Under the pieces are notes generated by a model, which searched no databases, had not been told where the DNA came from, and worked only from the letters and a program-made list of their open reading frames with translations. Shown piece by piece: positions 15,727 through 25,169 of a DNA stretch of 64,000 nt (position 1 is its first letter; every line of letters starts with the position of its first letter). The stretch comes from Desulfuromonas thiophila (lineage in GTDB: Bacteria > Desulfobacterota > Desulfuromonadia > Desulfuromonadales > Desulfuromonadaceae), in contig NZ_FNAQ01000001.1 of NCBI RefSeq assembly GCF_900101955.1, positions 375,358 through 439,357 on the forward strand, read 5' to 3'. Made by a program: the position numbers and the translations under genes.

Positions 15727-17081
15727 CAGGCTCCGTGGGGGGCAGCGGCTGGCGGCACCACTTCACGGTCGCGGATCAGCTTGCGGAAGGCGATGCTGTA
15801 GCTGCCCCAGGTACCGCACTGCGGGCAACGACTCATCCATTCGCGAGATGCACGACCGCAACTGTCGCAGACATAGCCGAGGTTGAGCTGGTTGTCGACA
15901 CCGAGAGCCTTCTGGTATTCCTCAATGGCTTCGTCGGTGCGGTCGCGGCGGCGATGGGCTTCGGCCAGCAGAATATGGATCTGCGGAAAGTCCGGTGCCG
16001 AGTTTTCCACCAGGTAGATCTGCTCCAGCGCTTCATCGACCATTTCCAGTCGCAGGCAAAGTTTGCCGTAGAAGAAACGCAGGACCAGATCGGTGCTGCG
16101 GGCCGTCAAGGCCTGGCTGTAAAAGGCCAGCAGGGACTGGGGATCTTCCTGCTGGATGTAGAGATTTTCCAGCCGTGACAGAAACACGCTGCGGCCCAGC
16201 CGGCGGTAACCGTCCTGCCAGACGTCGGCGGCGTCCTTGACATTGCCCCTGCTCTGAAAGGCATCGCCCAGGGTGACGCGGGCGGCAACAAAATCGGCAT
16301 TTTCCTTGATCAGCTGTTTCAGCGCGGCCACCGCCGGATCGAACTGGCCGGCTTCGAGATCCATCCGGGCGATTTCATAACGGATTGACAGCTGGGTCTG
16401 CTTTTCCTCCTGGATGCGATTGCCGCTGAGGCCGGCCTTGAGCAGCTGCTTCTGTAATTCCAGCGCCTGCTGCCAGCGGTTGTGTTTCATGTGCAGATTG
16501 CGCAGGCTGCGGATGGCCTTGCGGTTGTCCTTCTCCTGCTCCAGGATGTCCTCGTATTCCTTGCAGGCGGCGTCATCCTGGCCCTGCTTTTCATAGGTAG
16601 CTGCCAGTTTGAACAGAACCTCCAGGCTGCGGGCGTCGATGCTTTTGGCCTTGCGCAGCAGGACCACGGCGCCATCGAGATCGCCCTCCTGGCTGACTAC
16701 GCTGGCCATGGCGATGTAACTCTCGGTTTTGCCTGGATCTTTGTCGATGGCCTTCTGCAGCAGGCTGTGTGCTTTTTTGATATCGCCTGACAGCAAGCGG
16801 CCGACGCCTTCGCGATAGATCTCGTCGACTTCCTTGCTGCGCTTGTCATTGCGGCCGCGCAGCCAGCCACGTAGCAGGCAGCTGAGGGCGCCGTACAGAT
16901 GCAGACCGTAGCCGATGAACAGACCCACCAGGATGCAGCCGATGACGATCACCGTGACCGGGTAGGTGACCGACTGTTCCGGCAGGAAGAAGATGGTCAT
17001 CTCCTGTGGATTGATCCCCGAGAAAAAGACGAAAAACGCCAGAAAAACAATGACAATCAGCAAAAAGGACATCAGGGTCAT
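15726..17081 (-). CDS. lapB: LapA-LapB fusion: membrane anchor, TPR repeats and C-terminal rubredoxin-like zinc domain
   Basis: 451 residues. Residues 1-85 have two hydrophobic helices (about 4-22 and 42-66) separated by [14 protein letters not shown] and followed by a basic stretch, the pattern of LapA (DUF1049). Residues about 90-405 are TPR repeats ([20 protein letters not shown] and onward). The end is a [19 protein letters not shown] metal-binding module as in LapB/YciM. In enterobacteria lapA and lapB are separate adjacent genes that control LpxC stability and LPS synthesis. The start at 17081 is set by AGGAGG. It is translationally coupled to gpmI. Confidence 0.8.
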   Translation of the reverse strand: MTLMSFLLIVIVFLAFFVFFSGINPQEMTIFFLPEQSVTYPVTVIVIGCILVGLFIGYGLHLYGALSCLLRGWLRGRNDKRSKEVDEIYREGVGRLLSGDIKKAHSLLQKAIDKDPGKTESYIAMASVVSQEGDLDGAVVLLRKAKSIDARSLEVLFKLAATYEKQGQDDAACKEYEDILEQEKDNRKAIRSLRNLHMKHNRWQQALELQKQLLKAGLSGNRIQEEKQTQLSIRYEIARMDLEAGQFDPAVAALKQLIKENADFVAARVTLGDAFQSRGNVKDAADVWQDGYRRLGRSVFLSRLENLYIQQEDPQSLLAFYSQALTARSTDLVLRFFYGKLCLRLEMVDEALEQIYLVENSAPDFPQIHILLAEAHRRRDRTDEAIEEYQKALGVDNQLNLGYVCDSCGRASREWMSRCPQCGTWGSYSIAFRKLIRDREVVPPAAAPHGA

Positions 17082-17141
17082 GCGATCCTCCTGTGGGCAA
17101 GGCACCCATGCGACGGGAATAAATGGCAGGTTTCCGGCAAC

Positions 17142-17169
17142 TGTATAAGACTCGACCGATCCTTGTAAA
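17142..17169 (-). promoter_or_regulatory. Candidate sigma-70 promoter of the lapB-gpmI-comF operon
   Basis: Minus-strand TTTACA, 16 bp, TATACA, about 60 bases before the lapB ATG. The hexamers are good; the spacing is one base short of optimal. Confidence 0.5.
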
Positions 17170-17193
17170 TAGCATAAAACGTCGTTTTGGTCA

Positions 17194-17670
17194 TTACCGG
17201 TTATGGTAGGGCTCGTTGCGGATGATGGTCATGGCGCGGTAGAGCTGTTCCAGCAGCAGCAGGCGCGCCATCTGGTGGGTCCAAGTCAGCCGCGACAGGC
17301 TCAGTACCTGATCGGCACGCTGGCGCACGGCGTCCGACAGGCCGTAGGCGCCGCCAATCAGGAAGTGCAGGGCACTGCAGCCGTGCAGCATGCGCTGTTG
17401 CAGCAGTTGCGCCAGCTCTTCCGAACACAGCTGTTGGCCCTGTTCGTCAAGGGCGATGGCACAGGCACTGGCGGGCAGCTGTGCCAGCAGACGCTGACCT
17501 TCGGCGGCACGGATGAGACGACTGTCCTCGCCCCGCGGCCGGCTTTTTTCTTCCTTGACCTCAAGCGTCCGTAACTGGCCATAACGCTCCAGCCGGCGGC
17601 TGTACTCGGCGACGCCATCGCGGATAAAAGGCAGCGACAGCTTGCCGACGCACAGCAGATGAAAGGTCAC
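17194..17670 (-). CDS. rlmH: 23S rRNA (pseudouridine1915-N3)-methyltransferase RlmH
   Basis: 158-residue SPOUT methyltransferase acting on helix 69 of 23S rRNA in assembled 70S ribosomes. It shows the family's N-terminus (LLCVGKL), the SAM-knot segment LHFLIGGAYGLSD and the C-terminal NEPYHNR tail. Its start overlaps the stop of rsfS by four bases. It is the last gene of the obgE-proB-proA-nadD-rsfS-rlmH run. Confidence 0.96.
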   Translation of the reverse strand: MTFHLLCVGKLSLPFIRDGVAEYSRRLERYGQLRTLEVKEEKSRPRGEDSRLIRAAEGQRLLAQLPASACAIALDEQGQQLCSEELAQLLQQRMLHGCSALHFLIGGAYGLSDAVRQRADQVLSLSRLTWTHQMARLLLLEQLYRAMTIIRNEPYHNR

Positions 17671-18023
17671 GCCTGCGGCGGGGCCGGCTCGATGCGTTTG
17701 GCTTCGGCCCAGAGCCCTTCCAGATCGTAGAAACTGCGCACCGTCTGCTGAAAGACATGCACCATCAAGTCACCGTAATCGAGCAGCACCCAGCGTCCTT
17801 CCTCCATGCCCTCGATGGCCAGCGGGCTGATCTGGTGGTGCTGTTTGAGGTCGAGACGGATGGACTCGGCGATGGCCTGGACATGGCGGTCGGAGGTGCC
17901 GGTGGCCAGAATCAGGTAGTCGGTCAGGGAGGACAGGGGGGTCAGATGCAGAATGCAGACATCCTGCGCCTTTTTCTCCAGGGCGTAATGGGCGCACCAG
18001 TGGGCTTGTTGCAGAGCGTTCAA
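17667..18023 (-). CDS. rsfS: Ribosomal silencing factor RsfS
   Basis: 118-residue RsfS/Iojap-family protein that binds ribosomal protein uL14 and blocks subunit joining in poor nutrient conditions. The typical core is present: KKAQDVCILHL, DYLILATGTSDRHVQAIA and EEGRWVLLDYGDLMVHVF. It overlaps both neighbours by four bases, so the nadD-rsfS-rlmH run is translationally coupled. Confidence 0.95.
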   Translation of the reverse strand: MNALQQAHWCAHYALEKKAQDVCILHLTPLSSLTDYLILATGTSDRHVQAIAESIRLDLKQHHQISPLAIEGMEEGRWVLLDYGDLMVHVFQQTVRSFYDLEGLWAEAKRIEPAPPQA

Positions 18024-18685
18024 TGTGATTCCTTCACAAAGTCAGCACCATAGAGCTGGTGTTGACGGATATAGGCCAGTACCACAGCGGGCACCAGCTG
18101 TTCCACCGGCTGGTGCTGCCGCAGGGCGGTGCGGACCTGAGTGGATGAAATGGGACAATCGGTTTCTTTAAGAAAAATCAGCAGGTTGCCATCCTTGTGG
18201 CGGAAGCCGGGCAACGCCGGATCGTAGCAGAAGTCCGGTTGCAGTGCAACGGGCAGTTCTGTTTGTCCAGTGATGGCGCTGTAGCCGGGCCGTTGTGCCA
18301 CCACCAGATGGCACAGCTGCGGCAGGCGCCGGAACTCTTTCCAGCTGTCGAGTTCGAGCAGGGAATCCATGCCGATGAGAAAATAAAAGCGATCGGTCGG
18401 ATAGTGCTGGCGCAGCTGATTCAGGGTGTCGACCGAGTAACTGCGGCCAGGTCGCTGTCCTTCGATATCACAGGTAAAAAAAGCCCGCTGGCCGCGCGTC
18501 GCCCGCTCCGTCATCGCCAGCCGCTGCGGGAAGCTGGCAAGAGGTCCGGCGGGCTTGTGCGGCGGCCAGGCCGCCGGGATGAACAGCACCCGGTCCAGAC
18601 CACACTGGTGATAAAAATGGCTGGCGATGGCCAGATGGCCATTGTGCAGCGGATCGAAGGTGCCGCCGAAAATGCCGGTTTTCAT
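18020..18685 (-). CDS. nadD: Nicotinate-nucleotide adenylyltransferase
   Basis: 221-residue NaMN adenylyltransferase of NAD synthesis. The N-terminal nucleotidyl-transferase signature GGTFDPLHNGHLAIA and the C-terminal ISSTQVR segment are both present. It starts six bases after proA and overlaps rsfS. Confidence 0.95.
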   Translation of the reverse strand: MKTGIFGGTFDPLHNGHLAIASHFYHQCGLDRVLFIPAAWPPHKPAGPLASFPQRLAMTERATRGQRAFFTCDIEGQRPGRSYSVDTLNQLRQHYPTDRFYFLIGMDSLLELDSWKEFRRLPQLCHLVVAQRPGYSAITGQTELPVALQPDFCYDPALPGFRHKDGNLLIFLKETDCPISSTQVRTALRQHQPVEQLVPAVVLAYIRQHQLYGADFVKESH

Positions 18686-18690
18686 GGCTC

Positions 18691-19953
18691 TCAGGCGCGT
18701 ACCTGACCATCGCCGAAAACGATGAACTTGCGTGTGGTCAGGTCTTCCAGCCCCATGGGGCCGAAGGCGTGAAGCTTGGTGGTGGAGATGCCGATTTCGG
18801 CACCGAGGCCGAGCTGGTTGCCGTCGGAAAAACGCGATGAAGCGTTGACCATGATGACACTGGAGTTAACGGCGCGGACAAAGTGCTGGGCGTTGGCGTA
18901 GTCGTTGGTGACGATGACCTCGGTGTGCAGCGAGCCATGCCGTCGGATGTGGTTGATGGCCTCGTTGATGTTTTCCACCACCCTCAGTGACAGGACCAGA
19001 TCCAGGTATTCGGTGTCCCAGTCGGCATCACTGGCCGGTTCAATGCGGTCGGACAGGCTCTGACAGACCGGACAGCCGCGCAGCAGTACGCCATGCTGGT
19101 GCATTTCGCGGACGATGCGTGGCACAAAGGTTTCGGCAATGTCCTGGTGGATCAACAGGGTTTCCATGGCGTTGCAGACGCCGGGGCGCTGGACCTTGGC
19201 GTTGAGGCAGATGCGGCTGGCCATGTCGAAATCGGCGGCGGCGTCGACAAATGTGTGGCAGATGCCCTTGTAATGCTTGATGACCGGAATGCGGGAATGC
19301 TCGCTGACGAAACGGATCAGCCCTTCACCACCGCGCGGAATAATCAGATCAATCTGGTCCTCGCACTGCAGCAGGGCGGTGATGGCCTCACGATCGGTGG
19401 TTTCCACCACCTGCAGGGCGGCGGCAGGCAGGCCCATGTCGGTCAGCTGGCGGGATAGCAGTTGGCCAATCGCGCGGTTGGAATGGATAGCTTCCGAACC
19501 ACCGCGCAGGATGACGGCGTTGCCGCTTTTAAGGCATAACCCGGCGGCATCAGCGGTGACGTTGGGCCGCGATTCGAAGATGATGCCGATAACCCCCAGG
19601 GGGATCCGCATGCGGCCGACCTGAATGCCATTGGGGCGCCGCCACATGCCGGTGATCTCGCCCACCGGATCAGGCAGGGCGGCCACTTCGCGCAGACCGG
19701 CGGCCATGGCGGCAATGCGCTCCTCGCTTAGCAGCAAGCGATCGATCATGGCGGCCGACAGCCCGGCAGCGCGGGCGTTGACCAGATCCTTTTCGTTCTC
19801 CCGCTGCAGGGTTTCGCGCTCCTGCAGCAGGGCGTCAGCCATGCGTTCAAGCAGCAGATTCTTGTCGGTGGTGGACAGGCCGGCCAGCTGGACGGCTGCT
19901 TCCTTGGCCCGGCAGGCCAGTTGGTGCATCTCGACGGTCAGGGGGGTGGACAT
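18691..19953 (-). CDS. proA: Gamma-glutamyl phosphate reductase
   Basis: 420-residue NADPH-dependent enzyme of proline synthesis, reducing gamma-glutamyl phosphate to the semialdehyde. The aldehyde-dehydrogenase-like catalytic cysteine lies in AKVQRPGVCNAMETLL. Flanking signatures are FESRPNVTADAAGLCLKSGN and NASSRFSDGNQLGLGAEIG. The start at 19953 (MSTPLTVEM) is chosen for AGGGAG and family length; an upstream in-frame extension has no support. It follows proB, the kinase of the same pathway. Confidence 0.95.
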   Translation of the reverse strand: MSTPLTVEMHQLACRAKEAAVQLAGLSTTDKNLLLERMADALLQERETLQRENEKDLVNARAAGLSAAMIDRLLLSEERIAAMAAGLREVAALPDPVGEITGMWRRPNGIQVGRMRIPLGVIGIIFESRPNVTADAAGLCLKSGNAVILRGGSEAIHSNRAIGQLLSRQLTDMGLPAAALQVVETTDREAITALLQCEDQIDLIIPRGGEGLIRFVSEHSRIPVIKHYKGICHTFVDAAADFDMASRICLNAKVQRPGVCNAMETLLIHQDIAETFVPRIVREMHQHGVLLRGCPVCQSLSDRIEPASDADWDTEYLDLVLSLRVVENINEAINHIRRHGSLHTEVIVTNDYANAQHFVRAVNSSVIMVNASSRFSDGNQLGLGAEIGISTTKLHAFGPMGLEDLTTRKFIVFGDGQVRA

Positions 19954-20032
19954 GGCGCGAAGCTCCCTTTGGCATGCCGGCGCCAGCCGGCGGATGGATA
20001 GAAACGGTCGTCGATGGAGACCGGGGTGGATT

Positions 20033-21196
20033 TTAATCGAGGGGTCGGTCGTCGTCGGCCGTCGACAGAACCAGATTGTCACGGTGAATCACCTCGTCGG
20101 CGTATTTGTAGCCGAGAATGTCGATGATCTCCGAGGTTTTTTTGCCCATGATGTGCAGCAGTTCGGCCAGGGTGTAGTTGGTCACGCCCCGGGCGAAAAA
20201 GTTGCCGCTGTCGTCGTACAGGCTGACCGAGTCTCCGCGCTCGAAAGTCCCTTCGACACCGCGAATGCCCGAGGGCAGCAGGCTTTTACCTTCCATGACC
20301 AGGGCGCGGTGGGCGCCGGCATCGACAAACAGCTTGCCGCGCGGTTTTTTGGTGAAGGCGATCCAGTGTTTTTTCGCTGTCATGCGGGCGCTGGCCGGAA
20401 TGAAATAGGTGCCGATATCCTCGCCATCGAAAAAGCGCAGCAGATTGTCCGGGTCAAGACCATTGATGATGGCGGCGGCGACGCCCTGCAGTGTGGCCCG
20501 CTTGGCCGCTTTGAGCTTGCTGGCCATGCCGCCGGTGCCGAGCTGGCCGCTGGCATTGCCGGCCATGGTTTCGATGTCGGCACTGATCCGTTCAACCTCG
20601 GGAATCAATCGGGCTTCGGCATGTTGCCGGGGGTCTCTGTCGTACAGACCGTCGACATCGGACAGGATCACCAGCAGATTGGCTTCCACCAGACTGGCGA
20701 CCATGGAAGAGAGGTTGTCGTTGTCGCCAAAGCGGATTTCATCCACCACCACGGTATCGTTCTCGTTGATGATGGGGACGATGCCGTATTCCAGCAGGGT
20801 CATGAGGGTGTTGCGGGCGTTGAGATAACGGCGGCGGTTAGCCAGGTCGTCACGTGTCAGCAGAATCTGGGCGACATTGCCGCCACGGCTGCGGAAGGCG
20901 CTGCGGTAGAAACGCATCAGCCGGCTCTGGCCGATGGCGGCGGCGGCCTGTTTCAGGGCGATGGTCTGGGGCCGGCCGCAGATGCCGAGATCCTTCTTGC
21001 CGGCTGCCACGGCGCCGGAGGAGACAACGATCACATCGTAGCCGCGCTGCCGCAGTTGCCACAGATTGGCGGAGAGTTTCTCGATCTGAGCGAGATTCAG
21101 GCCGCTGTCGCCCGAGAGCACGGCGCTGCCGATCTTGATGACGACACGCCGGACCGTAGCAATCAGGGCTGCGCGGGGTGTGGTGTTGTGGGGCAT
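20033..21196 (-). CDS. proB: Glutamate 5-kinase with PUA domain
   Basis: 387 residues. The amino acid kinase domain starts VVIKIGSAVLSGDSG and includes VVSSGAVAAG and INENDTVVVDEIRFGDND. A C-terminal PUA domain (about 275-370) follows. It catalyses the first step of proline synthesis and is usually feedback-inhibited by proline. Its start overlaps the 3' end of obgE by 34 bp; no later Met is usable because the kinase motif begins near residue 18. Confidence 0.95.
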   Translation of the reverse strand: MPHNTTPRAALIATVRRVVIKIGSAVLSGDSGLNLAQIEKLSANLWQLRQRGYDVIVVSSGAVAAGKKDLGICGRPQTIALKQAAAAIGQSRLMRFYRSAFRSRGGNVAQILLTRDDLANRRRYLNARNTLMTLLEYGIVPIINENDTVVVDEIRFGDNDNLSSMVASLVEANLLVILSDVDGLYDRDPRQHAEARLIPEVERISADIETMAGNASGQLGTGGMASKLKAAKRATLQGVAAAIINGLDPDNLLRFFDGEDIGTYFIPASARMTAKKHWIAFTKKPRGKLFVDAGAHRALVMEGKSLLPSGIRGVEGTFERGDSVSLYDDSGNFFARGVTNYTLAELLHIMGKKTSEIIDILGYKYADEVIHRDNLVLSTADDDRPLD

Positions 21197-22212
21197 GGGG
21201 CAAGCTCCCGGCTGTGTTCAAGGCGGTCGGCAATGGCACGGATCAGCGGGTCGAGGCCTTCCCGCGTCAGGGCGCAGATGCAGAAAACCGGGTAGCCCAG
21301 CGCCTCCAACTGGAGACGTGCGGCCTGGACCCGTTGCCGCACCTCGGTGATGTCGTTCTTGGTCAGTACCACCAGCTGGGGTTTTTCGAGCAGGGCCGGA
21401 TCGTGGCGTCCCAGTTCGGTGTTGATCAGGTGGAAATCGTCGAGCAGCCGATCGGGGTCATCCGCCAGACTCAGGTCAAGCAGATGCAGGAACAAATCGG
21501 TGCGCTCGATGTGGCGCAGAAAACGGGTTCCCAGCCCCTGACCCTCGCTGGCACCGGCGATGAGACCCGGAATGTCGGCGACAACAAAGCATTTGTGGCC
21601 ATCGTAGGACACCACACCAAGATTGGGTACCAAGGTGGTGAATGGATAATCAGCCACCTTGGGCCGGGCTGCCGAAATGGCGCGAATCAGCGTCGATTTG
21701 CCGGCATTGGGCAGACCCACCAGGCCGACATCGGCCAGCAGTTTCAATTCCAGCCGCAGCCGCAGTTCTTCACCGGGCAGGCCGGGCTGGGTGTGACGCG
21801 GTGCCCGGTTGGTGCTGCTGGCAAAACGGGCATTGCCGCGCCCGCCCTGGCCGCCGCAGGCGAGACGTACCGGCTGGTCAGGGTCGGTCAGATCAGCGAG
21901 CAACTCGTCCGTGACGGCGTTGTACACCAACGTACCCACCGGCACCCGCAGACAAAGGGATTCACCATTGGCACCATGCATGTTCTTGCCCTTGCCCGGC
22001 TGGCCGTTGCCGGCCTGGTACTGGCTCTGATAACGGTAGTCGAGCAGGGTGCTCAACTGACTGTCGGCGCAGATCAGCACATTGCCGCCATCGCCGCCAT
22101 CACCGCCATCGGGGCCACCGCGGGGAATGAATTTTTCCCGTCGAAACGACAGACAGCCGCGCCCGCCGTTGCCGGAGCGGATCAGAATCTTGACTTCATC
22201 GACAAAGCGCAT
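21163..22212 (-). CDS. obgE: Obg-family GTPase
   Basis: 349 residues. The N-terminal glycine-rich Obg fold starts MRFVDEVKILIRSGNGG and continues with RGGPDGGDGGDGG. The G domain has the P-loop GLPNAGKST, the switch segment DYPFTTLVPNLG, DIPGL and TKND in the NKxD position (Thr for Asn). There is little after the G domain. It acts in 50S assembly and stress control. The start is set by the family's MxFxD opening; the ribosome site is weak. Confidence 0.95.
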   Translation of the reverse strand: MRFVDEVKILIRSGNGGRGCLSFRREKFIPRGGPDGGDGGDGGNVLICADSQLSTLLDYRYQSQYQAGNGQPGKGKNMHGANGESLCLRVPVGTLVYNAVTDELLADLTDPDQPVRLACGGQGGRGNARFASSTNRAPRHTQPGLPGEELRLRLELKLLADVGLVGLPNAGKSTLIRAISAARPKVADYPFTTLVPNLGVVSYDGHKCFVVADIPGLIAGASEGQGLGTRFLRHIERTDLFLHLLDLSLADDPDRLLDDFHLINTELGRHDPALLEKPQLVVLTKNDITEVRQRVQAARLQLEALGYPVFCICALTREGLDPLIRAIADRLEHSRELAPCPTTPHPAQP

Positions 22213-22300
22213 GGGATGGTTTTTCGCGAAAAAGAGGAAATGGAACCGGAAACGTTGCCGGCAGGCGCCACCACAGCCTGCCGGGGCGCCAACATAACAC

Positions 22301-22337
22301 AAAAAAGCCCGAAGTCCTATGCCTGACTTCGGGCTTT
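22301..22337 (-). terminator. Terminator between rpmA and obgE
   Basis: 13-bp perfect stem AAAGCCCGAAGTC with its complement and an eight-base loop, followed leftward by six T residues. It separates the ribosomal protein pair from the obgE operon, though read-through is possible because no clear promoter was seen for obgE. Confidence 0.85.
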
Positions 22338-22359
22338 GGGGCTGTGCTGTCTGCGCGGT

Positions 22360-22614
22360 CTAGCTGGCGTAGACGCTGATCTTCTGGCGCTTCTTGTCCT
22401 TGCGCTCGAAGGAGACAACACCATCGATCAGGGCGAACAGGGTGTAATCCTTGCCGCAACCGACGTTGTTGCCGGGGTGAAAGGTGGTGCCACGCTGACG
22501 TACCAGAATCGAGCCGGCAGTAACCTGCTGACCCCCGAACCGTTTGACGCCAAGGCGCTTACCAACGCTGTCGCGGCCGTTTCTGGAACTGCCGCCTGCT
22601 TTCTTGTGAGCCAT
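22360..22614 (-). CDS. rpmA: 50S ribosomal protein bL27
   Basis: 84 residues starting [20 protein letters not shown], the invariant bL27 N-terminus that reaches the peptidyl transferase centre. The remainder ([15 protein letters not shown]) is canonical. The second gene of the rplU-rpmA pair, with a ribosome site GGAGG before the ATG. Confidence 0.98.
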   Translation of the reverse strand: MAHKKAGGSSRNGRDSVGKRLGVKRFGGQQVTAGSILVRQRGTTFHPGNNVGCGKDYTLFALIDGVVSFERKDKKRQKISVYAS

Positions 22615-22625
22615 GATTCGCCTCC

Positions 22626-22934
22626 TTAAGCCTCAATGCCCGTGATTCTGAGCCGTGTTATCGGCTGCCGGTGTCCATAGGTCTTGCGAAAGCCCTGACG
22701 GCGCTTGGATTTAAACACAAGAACCTTTTTGTCCTTGCCCTGCTCGACAATGCGAGCCGAAACCCTGGCGCCTGGCAATAGAGGTGCTCCGATTTTAACC
22801 TCTTCTCCGCCGACCATGAGGACTTCGCCGAGCTCGATGGTGGAACCCACCTCGCCGGCCAGTTTTTCTACCTTGATTGTGTCGCCTTCGGATACTTTGT
22901 ACTGTTTTCCTCCGGTCTTGATCACCGCGTACAT
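22626..22934 (-). CDS. rplU: 50S ribosomal protein bL21
   Basis: 102 residues, canonical start [14 protein letters not shown] and end [19 protein letters not shown]. It binds 23S rRNA domain II. GGGAGG precedes the ATG. It is the first gene of the rplU-rpmA transcript. Confidence 0.98.
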   Translation of the reverse strand: MYAVIKTGGKQYKVSEGDTIKVEKLAGEVGSTIELGEVLMVGGEEVKIGAPLLPGARVSARIVEQGKDKKVLVFKSKRRQGFRKTYGHRQPITRLRITGIEA

Positions 22935-22995
22935 GCGTCTTCACCTCCCTGATGTGCAAAGTCACGCGCCCAGCGGACACGTTTTGTAGCGGCGC

Positions 22996-23025
22996 ACTGT
23001 AGCCGTGTGCCGGGCGGGCTGTCAA
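22996..23025 (-). promoter_or_regulatory. Strong sigma-70 promoter of rplU-rpmA
   Basis: Minus-strand consensus TTGACA, 18 bp, TACAGT, about 62 bases before the rplU ATG, as expected for a ribosomal protein operon. Confidence 0.75.
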
Positions 23026-23047
23026 GGAATTTCTGCTGCCGTGATGG

Positions 23048-23389
23048 TCAGTGATCGCACAGATTGATACCGCTGCGCAGGGCGCCAGCGAGGTACTCGG
23101 TGACCAGGGTGGCTGGGGCGGCGACTGGCGCACCGACAATCACCTGAATACCATTGGTGGCAAACAGCTGTTGGGCCCGCTGGCCCATGCCGCCGGCAAT
23201 CACCAGATCGACCCCCTGTTCCGCCAGCCAGCGCGGCAGCAGGCCGGGCTCGTGCGGCGGGGCTTCGAGGGTGTGCTGGCCGGTGATGGTCTGGTTTTCA
23301 GGGTTGACTTGCACCAGGGTGAACTGGCCGCAGTGGCCGAAATGGGCGGCCAGCAGGTCGTTGGCGGTGGGAATGGCGATGGTCATCAT
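23048..23389 (-). CDS. NifX/NifB-type dinitrogenase cofactor-domain protein
   Basis: 113 residues. The family opening is MTIAIPTANDLLAAHFGHCGQFTLVQV, with the DLVIAGGMGQRAQQLF segment in the middle. This fold binds iron-sulfur or Fe-Mo cofactor precursors in nitrogenase maturation, but similar small proteins sit next to MinD-type ATPases in many anaerobes with no nif genes nearby, as here. The start overlaps the stop of the upstream ATPase as ATGATGA. The cofactor handled is unknown. Confidence 0.85.
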   Translation of the reverse strand: MMTIAIPTANDLLAAHFGHCGQFTLVQVNPENQTITGQHTLEAPPHEPGLLPRWLAEQGVDLVIAGGMGQRAQQLFATNGIQVIVGAPVAAPATLVTEYLAGALRSGINLCDH

Positions 23390-24294
23390 GCAGGGACTCC
23401 GGTTTGGGGGTTGGGGGTGTCGAGCTTCAGGCGCAGATTGCGCCACAGCTTGCCAATGGCGGCGCTGGCGGCGCTGGGCTCCAGGCAGGTGACTGGCCGG
23501 CCTTGCAGCTGGGCCTGGGTCAGCTGCGGGTCGTAGGGCAAACGTCCCAGCAGGGGCACGTTCAGCCGTTCGGCTTCCTGCTGCAACAGCTGGGATTGCT
23601 GCGGATTGATGTCCCATTTGTTGATGCACAGCAGGGCCGGCAGGCGGAAATGACGGCACAGTTCGGCCACGCGCAGAAAATCGTGCCGTCCCGACAGGGT
23701 TGGTTCGGTGATGATCAGCACCGCGTCGGCGCCGCTGATCGAGGCGATGACCGGGCAGCCGATGCCCGGCGGTCCGTCGATCAGCAGATAGGCACTGCCG
23801 CGTTCGGTGGCCAGGGCGCGCGCCTGGCGTCGCACCAGACTAACCAGCTTGCCTGAATTTTCCGCGCCGATGCCGAGCCGGGCATGGATCAACGGGCCGT
23901 AGGCGGTGCTGGATTGGAACCACTGACCGCACAGGCGCTCGGGGAAATCAATGGCCTGGACCGGGCAGAAGTGGACACAGACGCCGCAGCCCTCGCAGGC
24001 CAGCGGGTCGATACGGTAATTGGGCTGATCTGTACTTGGACGCACCACCGCTTCAAAGGCGCAGTACTGGGCACACAGGTCGCAGTGGCGGCAGTCCTGC
24101 GGCCGGATCTGTGCCTCGTTACCGCTGTAGAAATCCTGTGCCTGTTGTATCTGCGGTTGAAGCAGCAGGTGCAGATCGGCGGCATCAACATCGCAATCCG
24201 CGCATACCACATCCTTGGCCAGGTGGCAAAGGGCGGCGGTCAGGCTGGTTTTGCCAGTGCCACCCTTGCCGCTGATGATGACCAGTTCCTTCAT
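23386..24294 (-). CDS. MinD-superfamily ATPase with inserted ferredoxin domain (second copy)
   Basis: 302 residues. Deviant Walker A GKGGTGKTS near 9-17, then a dicluster ferredoxin insert (about 67-112: CRHCDLCAQYC and CEGCGVCVHFC), then Walker B LIDGPPGIGCPV. These P-loop ATPases are thought to use ATP to load or move iron-sulfur clusters. It overlaps the paralogue upstream and the NifX-like gene downstream by about four bases, so the three are probably translated together and may form a complex. Confidence 0.88.
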   Translation of the reverse strand: MKELVIISGKGGTGKTSLTAALCHLAKDVVCADCDVDAADLHLLLQPQIQQAQDFYSGNEAQIRPQDCRHCDLCAQYCAFEAVVRPSTDQPNYRIDPLACEGCGVCVHFCPVQAIDFPERLCGQWFQSSTAYGPLIHARLGIGAENSGKLVSLVRRQARALATERGSAYLLIDGPPGIGCPVIASISGADAVLIITEPTLSGRHDFLRVAELCRHFRLPALLCINKWDINPQQSQLLQQEAERLNVPLLGRLPYDPQLTQAQLQGRPVTCLEPSAASAAIGKLWRNLRLKLDTPNPQTGVPA

Positions 24295-25163
24295 GCGTTC
24301 CTCCCCAGGCGAATGCTGTCAGCCAGCAGTCGATGCAGGGCTGGAGCCAGTTCTGGCCGGGTCTGCAGCAGGGTTGCGCCACGGGAATAACCCTCCGCTA
24401 TCCGTCGGTCATCCGGAATCTCCAAGGCGACGGGAACCTGCTCGGCCTGGCAGTATTGATGCACGGCCGCATCGTTGCCGCTGCCGGCGCGGTTGATCAC
24501 CACGGCACAGGGTAGACCCAACAACCTCACAGTGGCCACGGCCAGTTTCAGGTCGTTCAGGCCGAAGGGGGTTGGTTCGGTAACCAGCAGGACGACATCA
24601 CAGCTGCGCACCGCCGCGATCATCGGGCAGGAGGTTCCGGGCGGGCAGTCGACCAGTACCAGGGGGGCCGCTGCCGCGTCGGCCAGCACGGCGCGGATCA
24701 GTGGCGGTGCCATCACCTGGCCGATGGCCAGGGTGCCGCTGATCAGCAGCAAATTATCGCGGCGCAGTTGGCGGATATGGCCGATCAGGCTGTTTTCTTC
24801 ATGGATTGCACCCGTTGGGCAGACCCGGGCGCAGCCACCGCAGCTGTGGCACAGTTCGTCGAACACCAGCGTGCAGTCGCCGCCAACGGCCAGGGCGTTG
24901 AAGGCGCAGAGGTCGACACAGCGGCCGCAGCGGTCGCAGCGCTGCGCATCGATGCGTGGCACTGCCCGGTGGATCGCTTGCGGCGGGCCGGAGCGGCCGG
25001 TGAGAAACAGATGCGCATTGGGTTCTTCGACATCGCAATCGCACAGGGTGACGGGGCCGATCTGCGCCTGTGCTTCGGCTAGAGCCAGTGCCAGGGTCGT
25101 TTTGCCGGTGCCGCCCTTGCCGGAAGCGATGGCGAGGCGGAATGCTGTTGAGCCGTAGGTCAT
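24291..25163 (-). CDS. MinD-superfamily ATPase with inserted ferredoxin domain (first copy)
   Basis: 290 residues. The P-loop is SGKGGTGKTT near 14-23. The ferredoxin insert (about 73-120) has CDRCGRCVDLC and CHSCGGCARVCP. Walker B is LVDCPPGTSCPM. It is clearly paralogous to the next gene but divergent, as expected for partners of a heterodimer rather than a recent duplication. It lies six bases after a NifX-like gene. Confidence 0.88.
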   Translation of the reverse strand: MTYGSTAFRLAIASGKGGTGKTTLALALAEAQAQIGPVTLCDCDVEEPNAHLFLTGRSGPPQAIHRAVPRIDAQRCDRCGRCVDLCAFNALAVGGDCTLVFDELCHSCGGCARVCPTGAIHEENSLIGHIRQLRRDNLLLISGTLAIGQVMAPPLIRAVLADAAAAPLVLVDCPPGTSCPMIAAVRSCDVVLLVTEPTPFGLNDLKLAVATVRLLGLPCAVVINRAGSGNDAAVHQYCQAEQVPVALEIPDDRRIAEGYSRGATLLQTRPELAPALHRLLADSIRLGRNA

Positions 25164-25169
25164 CGTGGT

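Noticed and set aside
19625-21295. 556-codon open frame on the + strand
   Set aside because: It runs antisense across proA and proB, which are certain. The composition (Arg, Ala and Gly runs) is that of a high-GC shadow frame.
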